NCBI GenBank assembly: GCA_034432935.1
Contig: DAOUBD010000028.1
Location: forward strand, 4,915 to 68,914
Source: DAOUAG01 sp034432935
Lineage (GTDB): Bacteria > Chloroflexota > Dehalococcoidia > SM23-28-2 > RBG-16-64-32
Reading direction: 5' to 3'
Length of the DNA: 64,000 nt
The translations under genes were made by a program, and so were the position numbers. Under the pieces are notes generated by a model, which saw nothing but the letters and a program-made list of their open reading frames with translations, ran no database searches and was not told the origin of the DNA. Shown here in pieces: positions 25,924 to 34,102 of the stretch; position 1 is the stretch's first letter; every line of letters starts with the position of its first letter.

Positions 25924-26840
25924 TGGCAACGGAACGCGACCCCAGGCCGCTGCGCCCAACAACAGGAGGAGAGCCCCCGCTCATGAAGCAGCCTAAGCAT
26001 CCCACGAAGGGACGCCCCAAGCTTGTCAGCGCCGCCATCTGGCTGGCCGCCGCCCTCGCGGCCGGAGCGCTGGCGGCCCTGGCCTATTTCGTCAGCCCCA
26101 TCCTCACTCTGGTCATCGTCTGCTTCCTCCTCTGGTTCACCCTCTGGCGCCTCATCCGTAACTTCTACCGGCAACAGGCGTCCTTCCACCGTCAGCTGGA
26201 AGAGATGAGGGCCAGCTACGAGTCCATCATCGGCACCCTGAGCGGCGCCCTGGGCCTCGTGGACAGCGTAACGGCCCGGCAGGCCCAGCGGATGTCTCAC
26301 CTGGCCTCCGTAGTCGCCTGGCAGATGGGGCTGCGCAAGGAAGACGTCCGCCGCATCGAGCAGGCGGCCATCCTCCACGATATCGGCAAGATGGGCATCG
26401 GGGAGAACGTTCTCTCCAAGGCGGGCCCCCTGACCCCCAGCGAGTGGGAGGCGATGAAACGCCACCCCAAGCTGGGCTTCCAGGTGCTGCACGGCATCGG
26501 CTTCCTGCGGGACGTCGCCGAGATCGTCTACGCGCACCACGAACGCTGGGATGGAGGCGGCTACCCGAGGGGCCTTTGCGGCGAGGAGATACCGCTGGGT
26601 TCGCGCATCTTCGCCGTTATCGACGCCTATCAGGCCATGACTTCGGACCGCCCCTACCGCCGCGCCATGAGCCATGCTGAGGCCGTGGAGGAGCTGGTGC
26701 GCAACGCCGGCAGCCAGTTCGACCCCGGCGTCGTCCAGGCCTTTCTGGAAGCAGAGAGGCGTGGCCTCATCTCGCCTGAGGCCGCTGCCCCGCCGGAGGC
26801 AGCGGCCCCATCGGGCGCCACGGGAGTCGCCCTCGAATGA
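25923..26840 (+). CDS. HD-GYP cyclic-di-GMP phosphodiesterase, membrane-anchored
   Basis: A 305-residue protein with a positively charged head, two adjacent membrane segments (residues about 40-80) and an HD-GYP domain (about 115-270). The catalytic signatures are complete: HDIGKMGIGENVL, HHERWDGGGYP and the following RIFAVIDAYQAMTSDRPYR. It should degrade cyclic di-GMP, opposing the cyclase encoded just upstream. ATG at 25923 shares one base with the upstream stop; a later Met at 25983 has AGGAGG but at an over-long distance. The C-terminus is an Ala/Pro-rich tail. Synthesis and breakdown in one riboswitch-controlled operon imply a feedback loop. Confidence 0.93.
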   Translation: MATERDPRPLRPTTGGEPPLMKQPKHPTKGRPKLVSAAIWLAAALAAGALAALAYFVSPILTLVIVCFLLWFTLWRLIRNFYRQQASFHRQLEEMRASYESIIGTLSGALGLVDSVTARQAQRMSHLASVVAWQMGLRKEDVRRIEQAAILHDIGKMGIGENVLSKAGPLTPSEWEAMKRHPKLGFQVLHGIGFLRDVAEIVYAHHERWDGGGYPRGLCGEEIPLGSRIFAVIDAYQAMTSDRPYRRAMSHAEAVEELVRNAGSQFDPGVVQAFLEAERRGLISPEAAAPPEAAAPSGATGVALE

Positions 26841-27409
26841 CCCAGCCGCTGACGGCGCCCGAGGCCAGCATCACCCGCGTGGTAGCCGAGATCGTCATGG
26901 GCCGCTACCGGGTGACAGGTGAGCTGCGTCTTCCTGGCCTCCCCCGCCGCTTCGTGGACCTCATGAACGCCCTGGAGCGCTCCTTTGCCATCGCCTTCGA
27001 CGCCCTCATCGAGCCCCTGGCAGCCGGCGGCGACGGCGACACGGCGACGCGCCTCGATGTCGTCCAGCTCCAGCCGGAGGCCATCCTCTTCGCCATCAAG
27101 CGTGGCGGAGATGAGCCGCCGCGCAGCAGTTTCGAGGCGGTAAAGAAGGTGCCGGTGCCCTCCGTAATAGTGCTGCCCGGGTTCAAGATCGTGGGCAAGG
27201 TCTGGGAGATCCCAGGGGCAGACCCCCTGCGTGTGGCCTTGGTGGGCAAGCACCAGTTCGTGCCGGTCACTGAGGCAGAGATCTTCTCCTCCTACGGCGC
27301 GGCCTCTTGGCACGAGCCCTTCGTGGCGGTCAACATGGGCCGGGCCCTCCTCTACGCCCCGCGGACCGCGGAGCGGGGCCGCGGCGAGAATCCCGGCCCG
27401 GACATCTAG
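26837..27409 (+). CDS. Unknown protein co-encoded with the c-di-GMP enzymes
   Basis: A 190-residue protein starting at an ATG that overlaps the HD-GYP stop by 4 bases (ATGA). The first 45 residues (VVAEIVMGRYRVTGELRLPGLPRRFVDLMNAL) and the repeat-like FAIAFDALIEPL and ATRLDVVQLQPEAILFAIK suggest one or two small beta-rich units; the opening resembles DUF6812-type proteins, but weakly. No signal peptide, membrane segment or PilZ motif (RxxxR...DxSxxG) was found. Translational coupling makes an effector or accessory role in cyclic-di-GMP signalling likely, without direct evidence. It converges on the PIG-L gene with a 4-base overlap. Confidence 0.75.
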   Translation: MTQPLTAPEASITRVVAEIVMGRYRVTGELRLPGLPRRFVDLMNALERSFAIAFDALIEPLAAGGDGDTATRLDVVQLQPEAILFAIKRGGDEPPRSSFEAVKKVPVPSVIVLPGFKIVGKVWEIPGADPLRVALVGKHQFVPVTEAEIFSSYGAASWHEPFVAVNMGRALLYAPRTAERGRGENPGPDI

Positions 27410-28242
27410 ACGTCGTCCGGCAGTTCTTGCCCCGTCTGCCTGGCCAAACGCTCGGCGGCCCCGAAGCGTTCGCGCCGGAACTCTTCCCCGTAGCCGAAGC
27501 CGGCCCGCTGGCCCACCGCCCTGGCCCAGGCCCTGATCTGCGCCTCGATGATGGGCCTGAAGTCCTTGGGGCTCGCGTCCCGCAGCGCCGGGATCTCCAG
27601 GCCAGAGGCCCGCAAGGCGATCTGGGCCTCCATTACCGTCATCTCCATCTGGCAGACGTGGGCGCAGAGGGCGTCGATCTTGCGGCCAATGTAACTGCTG
27701 ATGTCCACCACCTTGTTCACGTCCCGGGGCGACTTGGCGAAGTAGTAACGCTCGCCGACGTAGTGGGGCGCCAACCCCTCATCGCGGTGTTCCGGGTGAT
27801 AGAGGGGGAAGTGGGCGAAGGCTGCCGCCTCTGCCGCGGCCCAGGCCACCGCCCGGTGGTCCTGATGGTCCTCGTAGGGCGCGTGGGGATCCCAGGTGAA
27901 GATGACGTCCGGCCTGTGCCGGCGGATGGCGCGCATGCAGCGCTCCCTCAGCTCGTTCAGAGGAGTCTCGGAGAGGCGGCCGTCTTCGTAGCCGAGGAAC
28001 TCCACGTCTGGGTTCACGCCCAGGATGCGCGCCCCCTCCCGGGCCTCCTGCCGCCGGGCCTCGGCCGTGAACTGGGGGCTCCACTCCGGCTCCAATGTCC
28101 CGCGCTCGTTGTTGGTGGCGATGACCTCCCGGATCTCGTACCCCAGGTCCGCCATCTTGGCTATCGTGCCGCCCGCCATGAACTCCATGTCGTCGGCGTG
28201 GGCGACGATGACCAGCACCCGCTTCTTGTCCTCGGCAGACAT
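27406..28242 (-). CDS. PIG-L (LmbE) family zinc deacetylase
   Basis: A 278-residue protein of the family that N-deacetylates GlcNAc-type groups (MshB, BshB, LmbE). The metal and catalytic motif is AHADDMEFMAGG (residues about 14-25), a variant of AHPDDE with Ala for Pro; the second motif is PHAPYEDHQDHRAV. ATG at 28242 has GGGGAGGGTAGAGGC upstream and follows the ceramidase-like gene by 4 bases, so the two are an operon. The substrate is open: sugar, thiol precursor or lipid-linked amide. Only part of the active site is visible by eye. Confidence 0.92.
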   Translation of the reverse strand: MSAEDKKRVLVIVAHADDMEFMAGGTIAKMADLGYEIREVIATNNERGTLEPEWSPQFTAEARRQEAREGARILGVNPDVEFLGYEDGRLSETPLNELRERCMRAIRRHRPDVIFTWDPHAPYEDHQDHRAVAWAAAEAAAFAHFPLYHPEHRDEGLAPHYVGERYYFAKSPRDVNKVVDISSYIGRKIDALCAHVCQMEMTVMEAQIALRASGLEIPALRDASPKDFRPIIEAQIRAWARAVGQRAGFGYGEEFRRERFGAAERLARQTGQELPDDV

Positions 28243-28246
28243 GCCT

Positions 28247-29605
28247 CTACCCTCCCCGCTGCGCTGCGCCTCGGGCGGCCTCTTGCAAGACGCTTGCCGC
28301 AGCCTCTCGCACTATCGCCTCCGCCTCGGGCGAGCAGAAGGTGACCCCGGACTCGTAGCCGCCTTCCTCGTAGGCGTCTGGCGGGATGACGTAGCCCACG
28401 TAGTCGTTGGCGTAGCAGGCGATGAGCAGTTCGTCCAGCCCGGACGCCCGCCGGATGGCCTCCCCAGTCTCGGCGAAGAACTCGCCAGGCAAGCCTAGGA
28501 CGGCGACGCCGTCACCTAGCACTAGCGCCTGGACCTCCGTGCGCTGGACGCGGGCCTCGCCGCGCACCCGGGCCCAGGCCGCAGCCCAGCGCTCGCTCTC
28601 GGTCCTGGTAAGCTGGGCCATCACCTCCCGCCGCTCGCCGCTCCCCTCAGGCAGCGCCCCGGCCCTGGCCCGTAGCTCCTGGAGGCGGACGGCGTACTCC
28701 TCATCGGGCGCGAAGGGGCGTAGCGGCAGGGCGATCTCGCGCAAAGCAGCGCCGAACTGGGGCGTGACGAGGCGGCCTGGGACCGGCTTCTCCGGGAACT
28801 CGTTCCAGCGGATGTTGTGGGCCCGCTGGCCGGGGCCCAGGGTGCGCAGCTCACCCATTACGCGCAGGGCCTGGCCGGCTATGATCTGGCCTACTCGGGC
28901 CACGCTCTCGAAGTCCTGCCTGATCCACACGGGATTGACGTTCCCGCAGGCCCCGTTGAGGTAGACGCAGGGGGCGCCGGTCTGCTCCAGCAGGAGGCGG
29001 GCAGCGGCGCCTGGGAACTCCCCCGAGAGCATGAGGTTGGCCCCGCTCAAGACGGTGCCGTGGCATGCGAAATTGAGCACAGACGCCACGGGGCCTTCGT
29101 CCGCATCGGCCAGCAGCACCCGCATTACGGGATCGATGGGCCAGTCCGGATGGCGCCGGTTCATGCTTACGGTGTCCAGGATGGTCCGGCCGGCCTTCAG
29201 GGTGGCCGGCCTGCGTCCCTCCCAGGCCCGGGCGATGGCCCCCGCCACCTGGTCCACGAAGCGCCCGGCTAGCGCCTCGTCCAGGCGCGAGAACATCCCT
29301 CCCCGCAGGCCATAGGGGCCCGCATGGTTGTGCGTGGCGGCGAGAAGCAGGCCTTCCGCCGGCACGCCCGCGGCCTGGAAGGCCCGGCGGCGCAGTTCCG
29401 CCGTCACCTCCGGGTGCATCCCCAGGAGGTCGCAGGAGACTATGGCGCAGCGGCCGCTGGGTCCGTAGTCCAGGACAACGACCCGCGCCTCCAGAGGGTC
29501 GTGCACGCCCTCCGAGGGTGTCGTGCGGTTGCCGTAGCCATCCATCAGAACGCCCACGGGCGGCGTGATGTCGGCGGCGGCCGCGCCGGCCAGGAGCGAG
29601 GCCAT
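28247..29605 (-). CDS. Neutral/alkaline ceramidase-like amidohydrolase
   Basis: A 452-residue protein resembling the N-terminal catalytic domain of neutral ceramidases: AAAADITPPVGVLMDGYG, IVSCDLLGMH, AATHNHAGPYG (His-rich metal strand), NFACHGTVLSG and YLNGACGNVNPV. It lacks the C-terminal Ig-like domain of full-length ceramidases and has no signal peptide, so a sugar- or peptide-amide substrate in the cytoplasm is possible. ATG at 29605 is chosen; an in-frame TTG at 29626 would add 7 residues, and neither has a strong ribosome site. Coupled with the PIG-L deacetylase, which also cleaves amides. Confidence 0.85.
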   Translation of the reverse strand: MASLLAGAAAADITPPVGVLMDGYGNRTTPSEGVHDPLEARVVVLDYGPSGRCAIVSCDLLGMHPEVTAELRRRAFQAAGVPAEGLLLAATHNHAGPYGLRGGMFSRLDEALAGRFVDQVAGAIARAWEGRRPATLKAGRTILDTVSMNRRHPDWPIDPVMRVLLADADEGPVASVLNFACHGTVLSGANLMLSGEFPGAAARLLLEQTGAPCVYLNGACGNVNPVWIRQDFESVARVGQIIAGQALRVMGELRTLGPGQRAHNIRWNEFPEKPVPGRLVTPQFGAALREIALPLRPFAPDEEYAVRLQELRARAGALPEGSGERREVMAQLTRTESERWAAAWARVRGEARVQRTEVQALVLGDGVAVLGLPGEFFAETGEAIRRASGLDELLIACYANDYVGYVIPPDAYEEGGYESGVTFCSPEAEAIVREAAASVLQEAARGAAQRGG

Positions 29606-29658
29606 AGCGCCACGAATGATAGGCAAGCGGGAGCGGTGTGTCGAGATGCGGGGCGCCC

Positions 29659-31053
29659 CTAGGATGCGCCCAAGACGCGGCGCAGCCCCTCCAGAGTCAT
29701 GTTCCCGCCGCTGACCACTACCGCCACCCGCTTGCCCGCCAGCCGGTCCCTCATCTGCACAACCCCGGCCAGGGCGGCCGCTCCGGAGTCCTCCGCGACC
29801 ACATGGGCAGATGTCAGGAGCATCGACACGGCCTCCTCCATCTCCCTCTCGCTGACCAGAAGCATGTCCTCCAGCCCTCCGATGAAGGTCTTCACCGGCA
29901 GGTAGTAGGCGTAGCCCGTGGCCAGGCCCTCGGCATGAGTATCGATGGGCGCGCGCTGTAGCTTTCTCTCCTTGAAGGAGCGATATACGGCAGGGGCCCC
30001 CGCCGCCTGGACGCCGAAGACCTGCACGGCCGGCCTGAGGGCCTTGGCCACGAGGCAGTGGCCCACGGCGCCGCTGCCCCCGCCCACCGGCGAGACGATG
30101 ACGTCCACATCCGGCAGGTCCTCCACGATCTCCAGGCTCAGGGTGGCCACGCCGGTGATGAGCTCCGGCGCGTTGATGTGATGAACGTAGCGGAGCCCTT
30201 CGCGCTGGGCGAGGGCCTCAGCCCAGGCCCGTGCCTCTTCGAAGTTGGCGCCGTGGAACTGCACCTCGGCGCCGAGGGCGCGCATGGCCTCCACCTTCAG
30301 GGGATTGGCCTCCTCCGGCATTACGATGACGCAGCGCGCGCCCGCCATCTTGGCCCCGAAGGCCAGGGACTGGCCGTGGTTCCCCGTAGAGGCCCCCACG
30401 ATCCCCCGGGCCCGCTCCTCTTCCGTGAGGGAGGCCGCCAGATAGACGCCGCCCCGCACCTTGAAGGCGCCGATGGGCATCAGGTTCTCCAGCTTCAGGT
30501 ACACTTCGCACCCCAAGAGACGCGAGATGGCGCCGTTGCGCAAAAGCGGCGTGCGGGGCAGCCGGCCTTCGATGACGTGCTTGGCACGGTAGACGTCGGC
30601 CAGCGAAGGCAGGCGCTCGATGCGCCGGTCGTATACCATGCCCACCACGCCAGTGCGCAGGCTGCCGCAGACGCGGCGCAACTTGTCCTCGATCTCCGGC
30701 GGCAGGATTTCGGTCCGCAGGAACCCCAGCGCCTCGAAGTAGCCCGCTAGGTCGGTGGTGATGTAGACCTCGTCCTGGGGGAAGCGAGCGATGAGCTCCC
30801 GGACGATGCGGGCGCCCAGACCACGGCCGCGCTCATCCTCGGCCACGGCCAGGCACCCCAGCTCATACGTGGCCTTATAGGGCTTTATGCGGCCGAAGGC
30901 CACGATGCGGCCGCCCCTGCGCACGGTCACGAACTGTTCCGGCCGCAGGTCTTCGGGGTCCAGGCGCAGCCTCTCCACCGTCTCCCGTATGAAGGGCATA
31001 TCGGCCGCCGTGGCCGGCGTCAGGGGCAGCGATGCTGCCGAGTCATCACCCAT
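29659..31053 (-). CDS. GNAT acetyltransferase fused to a threonine/serine dehydratase
   Basis: A 464-residue two-domain protein. Residues about 8-145 are a GNAT fold, with YELGCLAVAEDERGRGLGARIVREL as its acetyl-CoA loop. Residues about 150-462 are a fold-type II PLP enzyme like threonine ammonia-lyase or serine racemase: PLP Lys198 in GAFKVRGG, STGNHGQSLAFGA, and the phosphate loop SPVGGGSGAVG. The C-terminal ACT regulatory domain of biosynthetic IlvA is absent. The GNAT part resembles the N-acetylglutamate synthase-type single domain. A TATGAT -10 sits 6 bases before the ATG. The fusion suggests that one amino-acid substrate is acetylated or sensed and deaminated; I cannot say which. Confidence 0.88.
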   Translation of the reverse strand: MGDDSAASLPLTPATAADMPFIRETVERLRLDPEDLRPEQFVTVRRGGRIVAFGRIKPYKATYELGCLAVAEDERGRGLGARIVRELIARFPQDEVYITTDLAGYFEALGFLRTEILPPEIEDKLRRVCGSLRTGVVGMVYDRRIERLPSLADVYRAKHVIEGRLPRTPLLRNGAISRLLGCEVYLKLENLMPIGAFKVRGGVYLAASLTEEERARGIVGASTGNHGQSLAFGAKMAGARCVIVMPEEANPLKVEAMRALGAEVQFHGANFEEARAWAEALAQREGLRYVHHINAPELITGVATLSLEIVEDLPDVDVIVSPVGGGSGAVGHCLVAKALRPAVQVFGVQAAGAPAVYRSFKERKLQRAPIDTHAEGLATGYAYYLPVKTFIGGLEDMLLVSEREMEEAVSMLLTSAHVVAEDSGAAALAGVVQMRDRLAGKRVAVVVSGGNMTLEGLRRVLGAS

Positions 31054-31059
31054 GGCGCC

Positions 31060-31065
31060 ATCATA
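31060..31065 (-). promoter_or_regulatory. -10 element (TATGAT), leaderless start of the GNAT-dehydratase
   Basis: TATGAT on the minus strand, then GGCGCC, then the ATG at 31053: predicted transcription start coincides with the start codon. No ribosome site could fit. Confidence 0.45.
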
Positions 31066-31154
31066 TCAGCCCGAGGGGTTGTAAAGCTTGGAGTAAGGTC
31101 TACAATGGGGTTACGGGTCGCCCCTGCCGGCAGCGTAGAGCAAGGAGGTTGGCT

Positions 31155-31445
31155 ATGCCCCGCTACATCGTCCTCTACCGCTTCACCGACGAAGGCCTCA
31201 AGCACATCAAGGACACGGTGAAACGCGCCCAAGAGGTGCGCAAGGCCAACGAGGCCCGCGGCTTCAAGATCATCGGCACCTACTGGACGCAGGGGCGATA
31301 CGACCTCGTCTCCATCGTCGAGGCGCCCGATGAGGAATCGATGCTGGCCGGCCTCTTCAACATCGCCGAGGCCGGGAACGTCCACAGCGAGACCCTGCGG
31401 GCCTTCGACGAGGCCGAGATGACGCGGGCGCTGGCCAAGGCCTGA
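31155..31445 (+). CDS. GYD-domain protein (96 residues)
   Basis: A small GYD-domain protein: MPRYIVLYRFTDEGLKHIKDT at the start, then GTYWTQGRYDLVSIVEAPDEES, the motif that names the family, and a C-terminal helix. Such proteins form ferredoxin-like alpha/beta dimers of unknown role. The frame is open upstream, but ATG at 31155 has AAGGAGG six bases before it and gives the normal length. It stands alone between two divergent or convergent neighbours. Confidence 0.9.
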   Translation: MPRYIVLYRFTDEGLKHIKDTVKRAQEVRKANEARGFKIIGTYWTQGRYDLVSIVEAPDEESMLAGLFNIAEAGNVHSETLRAFDEAEMTRALAKA

Positions 31446-31479
31446 GGGCCTACCCGCTGGACTGGCGGCGGGCGCCCTC

Positions 31480-32574
31480 CTATTCGCCCAGCCAGAGGTC
31501 TATGGGCCGCGCCGCACCGGTGGCGAACGGCAGTGCTACTCGCTGCCCTGTGCGGGCTGACTGATAGGCCGCGCAGATGATCTCCAGCACCGCGCGGCCG
31601 TCCTCGCCCGTGAGCATCGGTTGCTTACCGGCCTCGATGCACTCGACGAAGTGGGCCATCTCCTGGGGGAAACCGTAGTTCCAGGCCTCCTCGAAGGCGG
31701 TCCACGTCCAGCCGCGGGTGGTGGGCGCTTTCTCGCTGGCCTTGCTGTAGCCCCGGGCGCTGTAGGTGTTGAGGGCGTTGCCCCGGGCGATATCGGCCAC
31801 CGTTAGCCCCCGCGTCCCGTAGACCTCGGCCCGGTCGTCCAGCCCGCCGGTGCGCCCCCACGAGTTCTCGGCCACGCCGATGCCGCCCCGCGGGTGGGCC
31901 TCGGTGGGAGCGAAGCGCATGGTGACGACGGCGTGGTCATCGCCGCGGGTCTTCTCCCTGTGGACGAAGTTGCCTACTTCGGCGTACACGCTCTCCACCG
32001 GCGCGTTACCGAAGACCCAGCGGCAGAAGGCGATGGAATGGCAGCCCATGTCCATGAGCACGCCACCGCCGGAACGATTGACGTCCCAGAACCAGTCGGA
32101 GTGGGGGCCATAATGGGCCTCCAGCTGCCGCACGTAGTAGACCTCCCCAAGGGCGCCCTCGTCGGCCAGCGCCTTGGCCCGCGCATACTTCGGCGCGAAG
32201 CAGAGGTTCTCTCCGTACATGAGGATGACCCCCGCCTGGCGGCAGGCCTCGATCATCCGGTCACACTCGGCCAGGCTCAGGGCCAGCGGCTTGTCCACGA
32301 AGACGTGCTTGCCGGCTGCTGCCGCTGCCAGGGTCACCTCGCAGTGCAGGTCGTTGGGACAGGCCACTGTCACCGCATCCACGAGACCGCTCTCCAGCAT
32401 GTCCCGGTAGTCTTTGAAGGCGTGGGGGATGTCGAAGCGGCGGCGAAACTCCCATATATGCTCCGGATTGGGCGAGGCCGCCGCCGTTAGCTCTGCGCCC
32501 CGAACCCTACGGAGCCCCTCGGCGTGGAGCCCCGCCACGAACCTGGAACCGATGATGCCGACGCGAATGGTCAT
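31480..32574 (-). CDS. Gfo/Idh/MocA-family NAD(P)-dependent oxidoreductase
   Basis: A 364-residue sugar- or inositol-type dehydrogenase. The Rossmann start is TIRVGIIGSRFVAGLHAEGL, with Ser-Arg in place of the usual GxGxxG glycine; the conserved EKP-type site reads VFVDKPLALS, and the substrate region has RSGGGVLMDMGCHSIAFCRWVFG, which supplies the family's catalytic His. ATG at 32574 has AGAGGGGG nine bases upstream; a GTG at 32598 would add 8 residues. A TATGAT element (minus strand, 32616-32621) lies inside the end of the MFS gene, so it can be transcribed alone. Substrate unknown. Confidence 0.92.
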   Translation of the reverse strand: MTIRVGIIGSRFVAGLHAEGLRRVRGAELTAAASPNPEHIWEFRRRFDIPHAFKDYRDMLESGLVDAVTVACPNDLHCEVTLAAAAAGKHVFVDKPLALSLAECDRMIEACRQAGVILMYGENLCFAPKYARAKALADEGALGEVYYVRQLEAHYGPHSDWFWDVNRSGGGVLMDMGCHSIAFCRWVFGNAPVESVYAEVGNFVHREKTRGDDHAVVTMRFAPTEAHPRGGIGVAENSWGRTGGLDDRAEVYGTRGLTVADIARGNALNTYSARGYSKASEKAPTTRGWTWTAFEEAWNYGFPQEMAHFVECIEAGKQPMLTGEDGRAVLEIICAAYQSARTGQRVALPFATGAARPIDLWLGE

Positions 32575-32616
32575 CGCCAAATACCCCCTCTGAAGCACCC
32601 CCCGTTACCCCGCATA

Positions 32617-33966
32617 TCATATCGCATGCCCGCGGGCGGCAGGCAGCTCCACGGCCTCGCGGTGGGTCAGGTAGTAGGCCAAGGCCAGCGCCACCCCCAG
32701 ACCGCACATCGCCGCGTTGAACTCCACCGCTGTGGCCACTCCCAATCGCTGGGCCAGCACCCCCGTAAGGTACCCGCCGAAGGGAGTCGAGCCTGCGAAC
32801 AGCAGCATCCAGATGCCCATCACCCGGCCGCGCAGGTGGTCTGGGGTCGAGAGCTGGAGCGAGGTATTGGCGGTGGCAGAGAAGGCGGTGTTCACCAGCC
32901 CCAGCAAAAGGAGCGCCAAGAGGGTCACCGGAAACCACCGGCTGAGGCCCACCGCCGCCAGCAACACGGCGAAGAGGGCGCCCCCCGTGAACATCACCGG
33001 CCGGGCCGCCCGCCGGCTCCCGGCCAGGAGCAGAGCGGAGACCAGCGCGCCCAACCCGAGGGCGGCGTTCAGGAACCCCAGCTCCGTGGAGCCACGGCCC
33101 AGCACGTAGCGGGTTACCAGGGGCAGAACGACTATGAAGTTGTAGCCGAACATGCCGATGAAGAGGGCTATGATGACGATCAAGAAGGCGGCAGGGGTGC
33201 GAAGGGCGTAGGCCAGCCCCTCCTTCACCTCCTTCAGGGCGTTCAGTGGCGCCTCCGTGCCGTCCCTCGCCGTCATTAGCTGCGATTTGTCCATCATGAG
33301 GAGGCCCGTGATCACGGGTATGAAGCTGAGGGCGTTTATGGTGAACGCGGCCTTCACCCCTGCCGCAGAGATCACAGCGCCCCCGATGGCCGGCCCGATG
33401 AGCCTGGCAGCGTTGAACAAGCCCGAGTTGAGGGCCACGGCATTGAGCAGGTCCTCCTTGCCCACCATCTCCACGATGAACGCCTGGCGGGTAGGCTGGT
33501 CGAAAGCGTTGGCCAGGCCCAGCACCATGGCCAGGATGTACACGTGCCAGAGCTCCACCCAGCCCGTCCAAACGAGGAACGCAAGGGCCGCCGCCTGAAA
33601 CATGGCTAACGACTGGGTCAGGACTATGAAGTCCCGCTTGGGCACCCGGTCAGCGATGACGCCCCCAAAGAGGACTAGGATGGTGATGGGCAGGAACTGG
33701 AGCATGACCACGGTGCCCAGGGCCTCCTTAGAGTCGGTAAGCTGCAGCACAAGCCAGGCCTGGGCCACCGTCTGCATCCACGTGCCGCTCAGGGAGATGC
33801 TTTGCCCCGCGAAGAACAGGCGGTAGTTACGGTGCCGCAGGGCCCGGAAGGTCTCCCGGGGGATGGGGGCGGCGCCCAACCCCGGCGTCACGGCTTCGAC
33901 AGGGGGATCGCCGCGCCGAGGCCGCCAGGGCAGACGCAGGCGGGGCAGACGCAGGGCGCGGCTCAT
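32617..33966 (-). CDS. MFS transporter (drug/siderophore-exporter type)
   Basis: A 449-residue membrane protein with about 12 hydrophobic segments after a basic, Pro/Arg-rich head. The opening FRALRHRNYRLFFAGQSISLSGTWMQTVAQAWLVLQLTDS is characteristic of the MFS_3/EntS branch, with GVIADRVPKRDFIVLTQS as the loop 2-3 motif. Exporters of this branch move siderophores or hydrophobic drugs by proton antiport. ATG at 33966 has GGAGAGGCC upstream; the frame stays open to 34185, but the added residues look non-coding. Substrate cannot be predicted. Confidence 0.92.
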   Translation of the reverse strand: MSRALRLPRLRLPWRPRRGDPPVEAVTPGLGAAPIPRETFRALRHRNYRLFFAGQSISLSGTWMQTVAQAWLVLQLTDSKEALGTVVMLQFLPITILVLFGGVIADRVPKRDFIVLTQSLAMFQAAALAFLVWTGWVELWHVYILAMVLGLANAFDQPTRQAFIVEMVGKEDLLNAVALNSGLFNAARLIGPAIGGAVISAAGVKAAFTINALSFIPVITGLLMMDKSQLMTARDGTEAPLNALKEVKEGLAYALRTPAAFLIVIIALFIGMFGYNFIVVLPLVTRYVLGRGSTELGFLNAALGLGALVSALLLAGSRRAARPVMFTGGALFAVLLAAVGLSRWFPVTLLALLLLGLVNTAFSATANTSLQLSTPDHLRGRVMGIWMLLFAGSTPFGGYLTGVLAQRLGVATAVEFNAAMCGLGVALALAYYLTHREAVELPAARGHAI

Positions 33967-34102
33967 GGTGGCCTCTCCATAGCCTGATGGTGAGCCCAGG
34001 GATGGCGGATCGTCAACGTGCAGCCGGCGGACTGCCGGCGATCGCGGGCCCAGCCGGCGACTCCGCCAAACCACGGCCCAGGCGATGCCGGGATCGATCC
34101 CC

